From assembly GCA_963755055.1 (NCBI GenBank), contig CAVWIS010000021.1, positions 1 to 64,000 on the forward strand: a stretch of 64,000 nucleotides of DNA, written 5' to 3'. The DNA comes from AP-16 sp963755055 (GTDB lineage: Bacteria > Pseudomonadota > Alphaproteobacteria > Rhizobiales > Xanthobacteraceae). The notes under the pieces are model-generated. The model was not told the DNA's origin. It was given only the letters and a program-made list of their open reading frames with translations, and made no database searches. The translations under genes were made by a program, and so were the position numbers. Below, piece after piece: positions 41,494-50,328 of this stretch. How positions within the stretch are numbered: position 1 is the first letter of the stretch; each line of letters starts with the position of its first letter.

Positions 41494-44322
41494 GGCGGAC
41501 ACCGACAGCTTGCCCGGGCGCTCGTCGTAGCGCAGCCCGCTCGCCGCGAGCGCGAGCGCCGTCCCGGCCCGCGCCTCGCGCTGGTTGTCGTCGATCCGCG
41601 TCTGCAGTCCGCCGATCTGGCCCGCGAGCCCGCTGGCGACGCTCGACAGCTGGCTCATGTTGACCGCATCGGTGGCGCCGACCCCGGCCGCCACGTTGGT
41701 GATCCGTCGCTCGTTGCCGGCCGCGCCGACCGAGACCGTGTTGGGCTGGCTCGCCACCGAGCCCTGGCCGACCGCCACCGAGTTGCTGGCCGAAGGCGCA
41801 ACCACCGCGTTGGCGCCGAGCGCCGTGCCGTTGACCGCCTGCACCGTCGCGCTCTGTCCCACCGCCACCGAACTTGCCGTGGTGGCACTGGCCGAATTTC
41901 CGATCGCTGTCGCCGACGAGACGTTGGCGACGCAGCCCGCGCAGCTCGCATTGGCGAAGTCCCCGAAGGCGGCGCCGCCGGTGGCGGCCGCCGCGGTGTT
42001 GCCCACGGCGACCGATCCGGTCGCGACCGCGTTCGTCCCGACCGCGATCGCATTGGTGCCGGTTGCCGCCGCGTTGAGCCCGACCGCGATGGCGCCGGGC
42101 TGGGTCGCCAGCGCGCTGTCGCCGATCGCGACCGCGCTGGTGCCCGAGGCGACCGCGTTGCCGCCCAGCGCGATCGCGTTCGTGCCGGTGGCCGAGGCGG
42201 CGCCTTGGGTCGAATTGATCCTCAGATAGGTCAGGCCGCTTCCCGAGGCGATGCCGGCGACGACCGTGGTGAGATTGTTGATGCCCGCCGTGTTGGCGCT
42301 CAGCCCCTGATTGAGTGCACCGATCGCGTCGCCGACCCCGCTATAGATCGCGCCCTGGACCGTATAGGCGGGCACCGTGATGGTGCCGTCGGCGTTCGCC
42401 GTGGCGCCGCCGCCGAGCGCGGTCGCCATACTCTGGGCGGTGGTCTGCAGCTGGCCGAGATTGACCGCCCCGGTGGTGGCGGTGGCGGCGGCGACCCCGA
42501 TGATCTGCCGGTCGCCCTGGAGGCCCGCCACGTCGATCACCGTGCCGTTGGTGGCGGCGCCGATGGTGATCACCCGGGTGGAGGCGTTCTGCTGCACCAG
42601 CCCGATGGTGCCGCCGGCAAGCGCGTTCTGCAGCGTGGCGATCGCCTGGGTGTCGGCGGTGAGCTGGGTGTCGAGGGCGCCGAGCGCGCCGCCGACATTG
42701 TTGTAGGTGCCGCCCTGGATGGCGTAGCTCGGCCCCGTGACGATCCCGTTGGCGTCGATGCCGGCGCCGCCGCCAAACGTCGCCGCGATCCGCTGGTTGG
42801 CGGTGAGGAAAGCCGTTCGGGCGTTGGCGTTGGACGTCGCGATGGTCTGGTTGGTGGCAAACAGCTGGCTGCCGTTGACGGCATCCGTGCTGGTGGGCCC
42901 GACGGCTCCGGCCGCCACATTGGTGATTTTCCGCGTGTGGCCGGGCGCGCCGACCGAGACCGTGTCGGCGACGTCGGCGATCGACCCGGCGCCGAGCGCC
43001 ACCGCGTTGAAGGCTGTCGCCTGGGCGCCGGAGCCGATCGCAACGGAGGTCGTGCCGGAGGCCGTGGTGCCGGTACCGTAGGCGGAGCTGTCGAGGCCGC
43101 TCGCCGTGCTGTTGAACCCGTAGGCGGAGCTGCTGAGGCCGCTGGCCGTGCTGAAGGTGCCATAGGCCGATCCGTTGTCGCCGGTGGCCTTGCTGCTGTA
43201 GCCGAACGCCGAGCTGCTCTGGCCGCTGGCCACGGTGAGGTGGCCGTACGCCGACGCGCTGTCGCCCGAGGCCGTGCTGTTGTCGCCGAAGGCCGCGCTG
43301 CTCTGGCCGCTTGCCAGCGAGTTGATGCCGTAGGCCGAGCTGTAGAGGCCGCTCGCCGTGCTCTGGTAGCCGAACGCCGAGCCGAAGTCGGCGCTCGCCG
43401 TGGCGGCGGCTCCGACCGCCGAGCTGGCGGCGCCGCTGGCCGTGCTGCCGGCGCCGTAGGCGGAGCTGCCATCGCTGCTCGCCGTGCTGCCGACCCCGTA
43501 GGCGGAGCTGGAAGCGCCGCTGGCTTTGCTGCTGACCCCATAGGCGGAGCTCGAGTGGCCGCCGGCCTGCGCGCCGAAGCCGTAGGCCGAGCTGCTGATG
43601 CCGCTCGCGCTGCTTCCGGCGCCGAAGGCCGAGCTGTTGTCGGCGGAGGCGGCGGCGTTGTTGCCATAGGCCGAGCTGTTGATGCCGCTCGCGCTGCTTC
43701 CGGCGCCGAAGGCCGAGCTGCCGGCCCCGCTGGCAGTGCTCAAGTAGCCATAGGCGGAGCTGTAGTTGCCGCCCGCAATGGACGAATAGCCGGTGGCGGC
43801 GCTGTAATCGCCGATGGCCTGGGCGCCGTTGCCGAAAGCCGAGCTGCTGATGCCGCTGGCGACGCTGCTGGCGCCATAGGCCGAGCTGTTGGCGCCGCTG
43901 GCGTTGCTGTTGAAGCCATAGGCGGAGCTGTAGGCGCCGCTGGCGGCGCTGCCGTCGCCGAACGCCGAGCTGCTGAGACCGCTCGCCACGCTGGCGTGAC
44001 CGAACGCCGAGGCATAGTCGGCGGTCGCCGTGCTGTTGTCGCCGTAAGCCGAGCTGCTGCGGCCGCCCGCCTGGCTGTTGAGACCATAGGCGGAGCTGTA
44101 GTCGCCGCTCGCCGTGCTGCTCTGACCCACCGCAACCGCAAGCGAGCCGGTGGCGGTGCCGCCGCCGGCGGCGTACTGGGCGTGCGCGGCCGGGCCGGCG
44201 AGGGCGGCCGCCACCGCCGCAAGGCAAGCGAGAACCCGCGGCGCCAGTCCGCTCTTGGCTGCGGCGCGGGTGCGCGCAGACCCTGTTCTCGCCCAGCCGA
44301 CCGAATTGCCCCGTGCACGCAT
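41344..44322 (-). CDS. Trimeric autotransporter adhesin (YadA-like)
   Basis: A 992-residue surface adhesin of the type Vc class. A signal peptide (LAPRVLACLAAVAAALAGPAAHA) is followed by a head of about 27 tandem 14-residue repeats of the form SSAYGxxSxASGxx (residues ~60-450), a neck (RKITNVAAGAVGPTSTDAVNGSQL), coiled-coil stalk, a second short head (AIALGGNAVASGTSAVAIG...), another neck (RRITNVAAGVGATDAVNMSQL) and the YadA anchor of ~70 residues ending SLQ-like ASWTLN, which forms the outer-membrane barrel. The CAGC pair in the second head is unusual. ATG 44322 is used; a TTG four codons upstream is possible. The divergent gene at 44471 may regulate it. Confidence 0.92.
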   Translation of the reverse strand: MRARGNSVGWARTGSARTRAAAKSGLAPRVLACLAAVAAALAGPAAHAQYAAGGGTATGSLAVAVGQSSTASGDYSSAYGLNSQAGGRSSSAYGDNSTATADYASAFGHASVASGLSSSAFGDGSAASGAYSSAYGFNSNASGANSSAYGASSVASGISSSAFGNGAQAIGDYSAATGYSSIAGGNYSSAYGYLSTASGAGSSAFGAGSSASGINSSAYGNNAAASADNSSAFGAGSSASGISSSAYGFGAQAGGHSSSAYGVSSKASGASSSAYGVGSTASSDGSSAYGAGSTASGAASSAVGAAATASADFGSAFGYQSTASGLYSSAYGINSLASGQSSAAFGDNSTASGDSASAYGHLTVASGQSSSAFGYSSKATGDNGSAYGTFSTASGLSSSAYGFNSTASGLDSSAYGTGTTASGTTSVAIGSGAQATAFNAVALGAGSIADVADTVSVGAPGHTRKITNVAAGAVGPTSTDAVNGSQLFATNQTIATSNANARTAFLTANQRIAATFGGGAGIDANGIVTGPSYAIQGGTYNNVGGALGALDTQLTADTQAIATLQNALAGGTIGLVQQNASTRVITIGAATNGTVIDVAGLQGDRQIIGVAAATATTGAVNLGQLQTTAQSMATALGGGATANADGTITVPAYTVQGAIYSGVGDAIGALNQGLSANTAGINNLTTVVAGIASGSGLTYLRINSTQGAASATGTNAIALGGNAVASGTSAVAIGDSALATQPGAIAVGLNAAATGTNAIAVGTNAVATGSVAVGNTAAAATGGAAFGDFANASCAGCVANVSSATAIGNSASATTASSVAVGQSATVQAVNGTALGANAVVAPSASNSVAVGQGSVASQPNTVSVGAAGNERRITNVAAGVGATDAVNMSQLSSVASGLAGQIGGLQTRIDDNQREARAGTALALAASGLRYDERPGKLSVSAAAGSYKGLAGIAAGFGYAPTRDLRFNAAVSASPQLGDYGVTLGASWTLN
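42965..44145 (-). repeat. 42-bp tandem coding repeats of the adhesin head
   Basis: About 27 imperfect 42-base units encode the 14-residue head repeats. Tandem units of this kind can change number by recombination. Confidence 0.85.
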
Positions 44323-44336
44323 GACGTCCGTCAACC

Positions 44337-44372
44337 GTTACCGGACACCACTGCGGCCCGGCGATCGGTAAC
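44337..44372. promoter_or_regulatory. Inverted repeat between adhesin and regulator genes
   Basis: GTTACCG (44337-44343) and CGGTAAC (44366-44372), perfect 7-base arms 22 bases apart, 15 bases upstream of the adhesin ATG; a candidate operator. Confidence 0.4.
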
Positions 44373-44470
44373 TGCTCATGACTTGCGCAGTGGGATCAAC
44401 TGTACATAATTGACCCGAATTCGCCTTTTTTGCCCCGTGTGGCGCCGACGCAACGGAGAAAACACCCATT

Positions 44471-45430
44471 TTGGATCGCTCAACGGCCGAGCCCTCATCC
44501 CGAGGCGGCACGCTGATCGCGGCGGGCGGCTCGCTGCCGGCCGATGCCATCGCGGGGCTGTGTGCCCATCCGCGATTTTCCCAGGCGGTGCGCGTGGCGT
44601 CGCGCGGCGTGGTCGGGCTCTACCGCGGCAACCGCCTGCTCAACCTGGTGACGCATGACCGCGGACGAATGGTTGTCGGCCTTCTGGCGCTCGATCTTCA
44701 CCTGTCGCGGCGGCCGGGGGATCCGGATTCCGGACTGACGGTCAACCGCCTCAAGGCGGTCTGCGCCGAGCACGGCATCTGCAGCCCGGGCCGCACCCGG
44801 GCCATGCTGGCGCTGATGCGCCTCGCCGGCTACCTGGCGCCGGCGCCCGAAGCTGCCGACCGCAGGCTGCAGCTGCTCGTCCCCACCGAGCGGCTGACCG
44901 CGTCGCTCAGGGAGCGATGGGCTTGCGTGCTCGGTGCCGCCGCCCTGGTGCGGCCCGAGGCGGCGGAGGCCGCCGCGGCGCTCGATCGCGCGGCGCCGGA
45001 TGTCATGGCGGCCCTGGGGCGCCTGTTGATGGCGCATTTCCGCGCGGGTTTTCGCCTGCTCGAGCACGCGCCGGAGCTCCATCCGTTCGCCGGCCGCAAT
45101 GCCGGCTTCGTCATCCTGCTGAGCCTGGTGGCGGCCGGCGAGGAGGACGACACGGTGCCGCCGATGCGGCCCGTCGCCGTCTCGGTCTCCGAGCTGGCGC
45201 GGCGGTTCGCGGTGTCGCGTGCCCAGGTGGTGCGGCTCATGCGCGACGCCGCCGATCGGGGACTGATCGAGCGCAGCGGAACGCCGCTTGCTCCCCGGAT
45301 CACGATCCTGCCGCCGCTGGCACAGGCGGTCCGGCATTTCTTCGCCACCTTGTTTCTGCTCCTCGCCCATTGCGGGGTGACGGCGATGGCGGAGATCGAT
45401 GGCCGCCCGAGCCGCGACGTCGCGGCTTGA
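44471..45430 (+). CDS. Winged-helix transcriptional regulator-like protein
   Basis: A ~319-residue protein, start uncertain (TTG 44471). The C-terminal third carries a helix-turn-helix: VSVSELARRFAVSRAQVVRLMRDAADRGLIER, the MarR/GntR kind of winged helix. A second, weaker motif is SGLTVNRLKAVCAEHGICSPGRTRAMLALMRLAGYL. The last 30 residues include a hydrophobic stretch (FFATLFLLLAHCGV). It is divergent from the adhesin gene with only 148 bases between, so it may control it. Family not named with confidence. Confidence 0.65.
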   Translation: MDRSTAEPSSRGGTLIAAGGSLPADAIAGLCAHPRFSQAVRVASRGVVGLYRGNRLLNLVTHDRGRMVVGLLALDLHLSRRPGDPDSGLTVNRLKAVCAEHGICSPGRTRAMLALMRLAGYLAPAPEAADRRLQLLVPTERLTASLRERWACVLGAAALVRPEAAEAAAALDRAAPDVMAALGRLLMAHFRAGFRLLEHAPELHPFAGRNAGFVILLSLVAAGEEDDTVPPMRPVAVSVSELARRFAVSRAQVVRLMRDAADRGLIERSGTPLAPRITILPPLAQAVRHFFATLFLLLAHCGVTAMAEIDGRPSRDVAA

Positions 45431-45439
45431 GTTTTCCGC

Positions 45440-47504
45440 TCAGCGCCAGCGCGCGCGCATGCGTGCCATAAGATCGATCGTCGGCTGCGGGCGGGCCGGC
45501 GCGGCCGCGCCCGGCTGTGCCGCCGGCATCGGCCAGACGCGCGTCTCGAACAGCCGCAGCAGCGAGGTCGGCACGAAGCGCGTGCGTCCCGCATAGACGT
45601 GGCGGTCCCCGGCCCGCGCCTGGCCGTGCACGTAGAAGCGCTGCGGCACGATCAGGTGGAGCTCATTCTTCGCCCGCGTCATCGCCACGTAGAGCAGCCG
45701 CCGCTCCTCCTCGATCTCCTCCGAGGTGCCGGTGCCGAGGTCCGACGGGATGCAGCCGTCGACCGCGTTGAGCACGAACACCGCGCTCCATTCCTGGCCC
45801 TTGGCCGAGTGGATGGTGGAGAGGATCAGATAATCCTCGTCGAGGTGCGGCGCCCCGGCCTCGTCGCTGGTGGCGTCCGGCGGGTCGAGGGTGAGCTCGG
45901 TGAGGAAACGCTCGCGCGACGGGTAGCCCGCGGCGATCTGCTCGAGCTGGATGAGGTCGGCGACGCGGATTGCGGCGTCCTCGTGGATGCGCTCGAGATG
46001 CGGCTCGTACCACTGGCGCACCAGCGTCGAGCTCCGCCGGCCAGCCGGATTGGTTCTGCGCCAGCCGGGCAAACAGCTCGCAGAACGGCCGCCAGTCGTC
46101 AGCGGCGCGCGCCGGCACCGCGACGTCGTCTGGCGCGCCAGTCGGGTCGGCGCCCGCCATGCGGTCGAGCGCGCGCCCCGCGGTCGCCGGGCCGATGCCG
46201 GGCATCAGCTGGAGCACCCGGAACCCTGCCACCCGGTCGCGCGGGTTCTCGGCGAAGCGCAGGCAGGCGAGCACGTCCTTGATGTGCGAGGCCTCGAGGA
46301 ATTTCAGCCCGCCGAATTTGACGAACGGAATGTTGCGCCGGATGAGCTCGACCTCGAGCGGCCCGGAATGATGCGAGGTGCGAAACAGCACGGCCTGCTG
46401 CTTGAGCGCCGTCCCGACCTCGCGGTTCTCCAGAATCCGCTCGACCACGTAGCCCGCCTGATCGGCGTCGTCGCGGACGTTGACGATTCTCGGCCGCTCG
46501 GGGGCGTGCCGCTCGGACCACAAATTCTTGCTGAAGCGCTCGGCGGCAAGCCCGATCACCGCGTTCGACGCCGCCAAAATCGCCTGGGTGGAGCGGTAGT
46601 TGCGCTCCAGCGTGACGATGCGGGCGGGCGGGCTGAACTGGCCGGGAAAATCCAGAATGTTGCGCACCGTCGCGGCGCGGAACGAATAGATCGACTGGGC
46701 GTCGTCGCCGACCACGGTGAGACCGCGGCCGGCGGGCTTCAACGCGGTGAGGATCGAGCCCTGCAGGCGGTTGGTGTCCTGATATTCGTCCACCAGCACA
46801 TGGTCGAATTTTTCGCCCACCTCGGCGGCGAGGCTGGTGTCGGCCATCATCTGCGCCCAGTACAGCAGCAGGTCGTCGTAATCGAGCACGTTCTGCCGCT
46901 GCTTGGCCTCCACATAGGCCGCATAGAGGCCGGTGAGCTCGCGCTCCCAGCCGGCGCACCAGGGAAACGCCTTCGCCAGGACGACGGCGAGGTCCGCCTC
47001 GGCATTGACGGCGCGTGAATAGATCGCCAGGCACGTCCCCTTGGTGGGAAACCGGTTTTCGGTGCGCGACAGGCCGAGCTCGTGGCGGGTGAGGTTCATC
47101 TGGTCGGCGGCGTCCTCGCGGTCGTGGATGGTGAAGTTTTGCGACAGCCCGATGCGCTCCGCGTGCTCGCGCAGCAGTTTTGCACCGATACCGTGAAACG
47201 TGCCGGACCAGCTCAGCGCCGCCAGCGCCGCACCCGCCTTGGCCCCGAGCGCCGCCACCACGATCCGCTCGACCCGCCGCCCCATCTCGGCGGCGGCGCG
47301 GCGCGAGAAGGTCAGCAGCAGGATGCGGCGCGGATCGGCGCCGTTGACGATGAGGTGCGCGACCCGGTGGGCGAGCGTATTGGTCTTGCCGGTCCCGGCG
47401 CCGGCAATGACCAGCAGGGGACCGGGGTCGCCCGACGTCCCGATGCCGTGCTCGACGGCACGCCGCTGGTCCGGGTTGAGCTTTTCCAGGTAGGCGGCTG
47501 GCAT
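45440..47504 (-). pseudogene. UvrD/PcrA-type superfamily I helicase, one-base frameshift
   Basis: From ATG 47504 (MPAAYLEKLNPDQRRAVEHG) the motifs of an SF1A helicase follow: Walker A VIAGAGTGKTNTLAHRV, LLTFSRRAAAEM, LVDEYQDTN, VVGDDAQSIYSFRAA, LERNYRST. Near the 3' end one extra base (C on the plus strand, ~46025) interrupts the frame after SGWPAELD; removing it gives LVRQWYEPHLERIHEDA and the late motifs LSTIHSAKGQEW and LLYVAMTRAK through to the stop at 45440. The rest is intact. Such helicases unwind DNA in repair and replication. The part upstream to 47873 belongs to the DUF5681 cassette. Confidence 0.85.
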
Positions 47505-47644
47505 CGGGCCCGGCGAATCATGTGGACGGTTCGACAGGACAGAGACCACGTTTCCCGTTTTGTTCGCAACGGCTACGGCGCGGACGGCCTGCGCGCGCCG
47601 ATCGTCGCAATCTCCTGCGCGCCTGCGCGGATGCGGAATGAGCG

Positions 47645-47950
47645 TCACCGCGCGCCAGTTCGGGCCAGCTCGGCGACATGGCAACTCCGTTCTCCGGCGG
47701 CAGGTGATCGGCCTTTCAGGCGTCGACCAGGCCGGCGCCGACGCTCGTTTCCTCCTTGTGGATTTCTTTGCCCGGGTCTCGTTGTCGTCGGCCCGCTGTC
47801 GCGCCTGCGAGGCCGCCGCCGCCCGGCTCGGGCTGCTTGATCCGCTTGTTTTTGCCGTTCCGTTGTTTTGCAATCTCGGCGCGCTTTCTGCCCCGGGCCG
47901 CTTGTTGTTTTCGTTGTTTTGGTTGTTTTCGTTGTTCCCTTGTTATTCAT
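47645..47950 (-). CDS. Lys/Thr-rich small basic protein, second gene of the DUF5681 cassette
   Basis: A 101-residue frame starting MNNKGTTKTTKTTKTTSG, very basic and low-complexity, with a following QKARRDCKTTERQKQADQAARAG. Its ATG overlaps the stop of the DUF5681 gene (ATGA), so translation is probably coupled. A related but dead version (ATG to ACG, early stop) is in the deleted copy near 4060-4135. It could bind nucleic acid, which is inference from charge only. C-terminal boundary is uncertain. Confidence 0.5.
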   Translation of the reverse strand: MNNKGTTKTTKTTKTTSGPGQKARRDCKTTERQKQADQAARAGRRRPRRRDSGPTTTRPGQRNPQGGNERRRRPGRRLKGRSPAAGERSCHVAELARTGAR

Positions 47951-48465
47951 CCCGAGATTGTGTCGTCGGCCTTCTCGGCGAGAAAGGTGCCGTCGGATTG
48001 CCGGACCAGGGTCGCCACGTGCTGCCCGTTGGCCCAGCGGAAGGTCATCCTCTGCGGTTCCTGGGCGCGCTCGGCCGCCTGCGCCGCCGCCGCCTCGGCG
48101 GCATCCGCCCGGGCGCGGGTGTCGACGATCTTGTCGACCACCCGGAGCAGCTCCAGCGCCTCCCGCGGCGAGATCGCGCCGCCCCCGATCGCCCCGCCGA
48201 TCTCGTCGGCGGCGGTTCTGGCGTCCTGCGGGCCGGCGATGGTCGGCAGCGGGAAGGCCATCGGGCGGTCGCGGCCGCGCGGCCCGATGCGGTCGAGGCA
48301 GATCTTCATCGCCGCGGTGTCGCCGCCGATCGCCTTCTGGATCACCCGCCTGGCGAGATCCTCGCTGTCGCCCTCGAACATCGCGTCCATCAGGAAGGCT
48401 GCCTTGTTGCGGCTGCCGATCGGCCGTCCGGCCGGGTTGCCGCTCTGGCCCTTGACGAAGGTCAT
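47947..48465 (-). CDS. DUF5681 domain protein
   Basis: A 172-residue protein whose N terminus is the DUF5681 signature FVKGQSGNPAGRPIGSRNK, a short Gly/Pro/Lys-rich segment found in phage-associated and rhizobial proteins. A helical middle follows (DLARRVIQKAIGGDTAAMKICLDRIGP), then a coiled-coil-like helix (REALELLRVVDKIVDTRARADAAE) and a C-terminal beta-like patch (HVATLVRQSDGTFLAEKAD). GGGAG lies before ATG 48465. Function is unknown. Confidence 0.75.
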   Translation of the reverse strand: MTFVKGQSGNPAGRPIGSRNKAAFLMDAMFEGDSEDLARRVIQKAIGGDTAAMKICLDRIGPRGRDRPMAFPLPTIAGPQDARTAADEIGGAIGGGAISPREALELLRVVDKIVDTRARADAAEAAAAQAAERAQEPQRMTFRWANGQHVATLVRQSDGTFLAEKADDTISG

Positions 48466-48499
48466 GCTTCAGTCTCCCGGTGTTGTTTTCAACGGAGTT

Positions 48500-48528
48500 G
48501 AATTACACCATAAAAAGTACCCTGTCAA
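48500..48528 (-). promoter_or_regulatory. Sigma-70-type promoter of the DUF5681 cassette
   Basis: Minus strand TTGACA (48528-48523), 17-base spacer, TAATTC (48505-48500), 34 bases before the ATG. It matches the promoter at 3876-3904. Confidence 0.6.
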
Positions 48529-48855
48529 GGGTCATAGACGGGGCCGCAACCTGCCGACCAGGAATTGGCGGTCGCGCTCGACCGGGCGGGGCCGACGCGG
48601 GGCGGCGGATGGGTGGCGCCGGGCCGCCCGGCCTCGACCCGTCCCGGGGTCAAGGCTTTGGGCATGCTCGATGGCCGCTGATCGGGGCGAACCAGTCGAC
48701 AAGCCGGCGCCGCGGAACCGACGCGATTGACCCGGAGCGGACTTGCGCGGTTCCGGATTTCTGCAGCGCACGTTGCTGCGGCGCCCCCCCATTTCGCTCG
48801 TCCTCCTTTTCTGCTTTGCTGGGTTCAGTTGAAAGCCGAATTGGGGGTAATCCAG

Positions 48856-49854
48856 ATGCACAGGGAGGCAATAAAACGGCGCGAGTTCATAATCTTACTC
48901 GGCGGCGCGGCAGCGTGGCCCATCTTTGCGCGCGCGCAGCAGCCAACGACGCCGGTCGTCGGGTTTCTCGGCAGTGAATCGGCTGATCTATCCACGGGCC
49001 GTTTGAATGCATTTCTCCAAGGCCTGACCGAAGCCGGCTATGTCGAGAGCAAGAACGTGGCCATTGAATACCGCTGGGCGGACGGCCATAATGATCGATT
49101 GCCGGCATTGGCGGCCGAACTGGTTCGTCGACGGGTGGCTCTGATTGTCACGATCGGTAGCACCCCAGCGGCACTTGCGGCCAAAGCAGCGACCACGACA
49201 ATTCCTGTCGTCTTCCAGGTAGGCTCCGATCCGGTCAAGGTTGGACTGGTCGCGAGCCTTGCCCGACCGGGCGGCAACGTCACAGGGGTTACCAATTTGA
49301 ACATCGAGCTTGGGCCGAAGCGGTTGGAGCTTCTGTACCAGGTGGTGCCCACGGCTAAATCCGTCGGATTGCTGGTCAACCCGACCAGTCCGAACCTCAC
49401 CGAGTCCAGCACGAAAGACCTGCAGGCGGCGGCCGGCAAACTTGGGCTGCAGCTACACGTATTGCATGCGAGCACTGAACACGACTTCGATACGGTTTTT
49501 GCAACCTTGCATGAGCTGCGAGCCCGCGCGCTCGTGATCGGCCCCGATTCATTCTTCATCAGCCGGAGCGAACAGCTCGGCGCGCTGACTCTCCGCCACG
49601 CAATTCCTGCAATCACTCTCTACCGCCAATTCGCTGCGGCCGGTGGGTTGATGAGCTACGGCGGCAGTGCCAAGGACGCGGACCGTCGGGCAGGCATCTA
49701 CGCCGGCCGCGTTCTGAATGGCGAGCGGCCCGCCGAGCTGCCGGTGCAACAGACCGCCAAGGTCGAGCTGGTGATCAACCTCAAGACTGCGAAGGCGCTC
49801 GGCATCGACATTCCGCCGGCGCTGCTCGCTCTGGCTGATGAGGTGATCGAATAG
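48856..49854 (+). CDS. ABC transporter substrate-binding protein (ABC_sub_bind/TrpX-like)
   Basis: A 332-residue exported protein with a Tat-like signal (KRREFIILLGGAAAWPIFARA). Domain pattern: VVGFLGSESADLSTGRLNAFLQGL, IEYRWADGHNDRLPALAAELVRR, TTTIPVVFQVGSDPVKVGLVASLARPGGNVTGV, AAGGLMSYGGSAKDADRRAG, and tail KTAKALGIDIPPALLALADEVIE. It is one of three paralogues here and again has no permease or ATPase beside it. ATG 48856 fits the signal peptide; the open frame upstream to 48727 does not. Confidence 0.9.
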   Translation: MHREAIKRREFIILLGGAAAWPIFARAQQPTTPVVGFLGSESADLSTGRLNAFLQGLTEAGYVESKNVAIEYRWADGHNDRLPALAAELVRRRVALIVTIGSTPAALAAKAATTTIPVVFQVGSDPVKVGLVASLARPGGNVTGVTNLNIELGPKRLELLYQVVPTAKSVGLLVNPTSPNLTESSTKDLQAAAGKLGLQLHVLHASTEHDFDTVFATLHELRARALVIGPDSFFISRSEQLGALTLRHAIPAITLYRQFAAAGGLMSYGGSAKDADRRAGIYAGRVLNGERPAELPVQQTAKVELVINLKTAKALGIDIPPALLALADEVIE

Positions 49855-49880
49855 GCTTTGCCGTTCCTGATTGACCGAAG

Positions 49881-49955
49881 TTGGCACAAGGCCGACCCCA
49901 CCCGGTTGGCCCGGCACGGGTCCGGTCACTGGGGTACACCGGGCTTGTGCGAGGC
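49881..49955. repeat. Dispersed repeat, copy 2
   Basis: Near-identical to 561-636 apart from a few substitutions and one-base gaps; begins 27 bases after the stop of the binding-protein gene, the same placement as copy 1. Confidence 0.7.
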
Positions 49956-50328
49956 GGGCGGTCGTCGTGGCCGGCGGCGGAGCCTGCCAGCCGGCGAGAT
50001 GTAGGCCAGATGATCGCTCAACTCGCGCGCGTCGTCCGCGGCCCGTTGATCGCGGCACCATGCTTGCAGGATGCTCTCGGGATGATTGAGGCGGCGAAGA
50101 AACACGGCTCCTGCTGCGCGCACCAAGCCTCGACGGCTTCCAAGTTGTCGACGAGCACGCGCGGCCGACGGCCTTTCAGTGGACCGGCATCGATGATCCT
50201 GGTCGGGGCCATGGCGCTCGCCAGATTGGCGTGGCGCGACCCGGCCGCGGCCACCAAATGATTCCGCTCCATCAGTAGCATGCCGGGGTGCGGCGCCCGG
50301 CGCTGCTCGCCACGGAACAAGGTGCCGC
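49956..50328. other. Region with only doubtful ORFs
   Basis: Overlapping frames exist on both strands (87 codons at 50018-50281 minus; ~84 codons from 50008 plus). Neither has a ribosome site, a domain, or clear codon bias, so I call no gene. Confidence 0.4.

Larger units (their letters stand above)
47761..48600 (-). mobile_element. Full-length DUF5681 cassette
   Basis: Unit of ~840 bases: conserved leader, promoter, DUF5681 gene, overlapping Lys/Thr-rich gene, and conserved trailer. The same ends occur at 3810-4255 in the opposite orientation around a deleted core. Presence of two copies with matching borders 44 kb apart argues for a duplicated or mobile unit; no transposase or clear terminal repeats were seen. 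Confidence 0.6.

Noticed and set aside
42965..44145. Regular ~42-bp repeats resembling an array
   Set aside because: Not CRISPR: every unit is coding and encodes the 14-residue adhesin head repeat; there are no unique spacers or cas genes.
49698..49901. Minus-strand ORFs overlapping the tails of binding-protein genes (Ser/Ala-rich)
   Set aside because: They are the reverse of conserved coding sequence and of the dispersed repeat, recurring only because those sequences recur.
50018..50281. 87-codon minus-strand ORF
   Set aside because: No ribosome site, no domain and equally good frames on the other strand.
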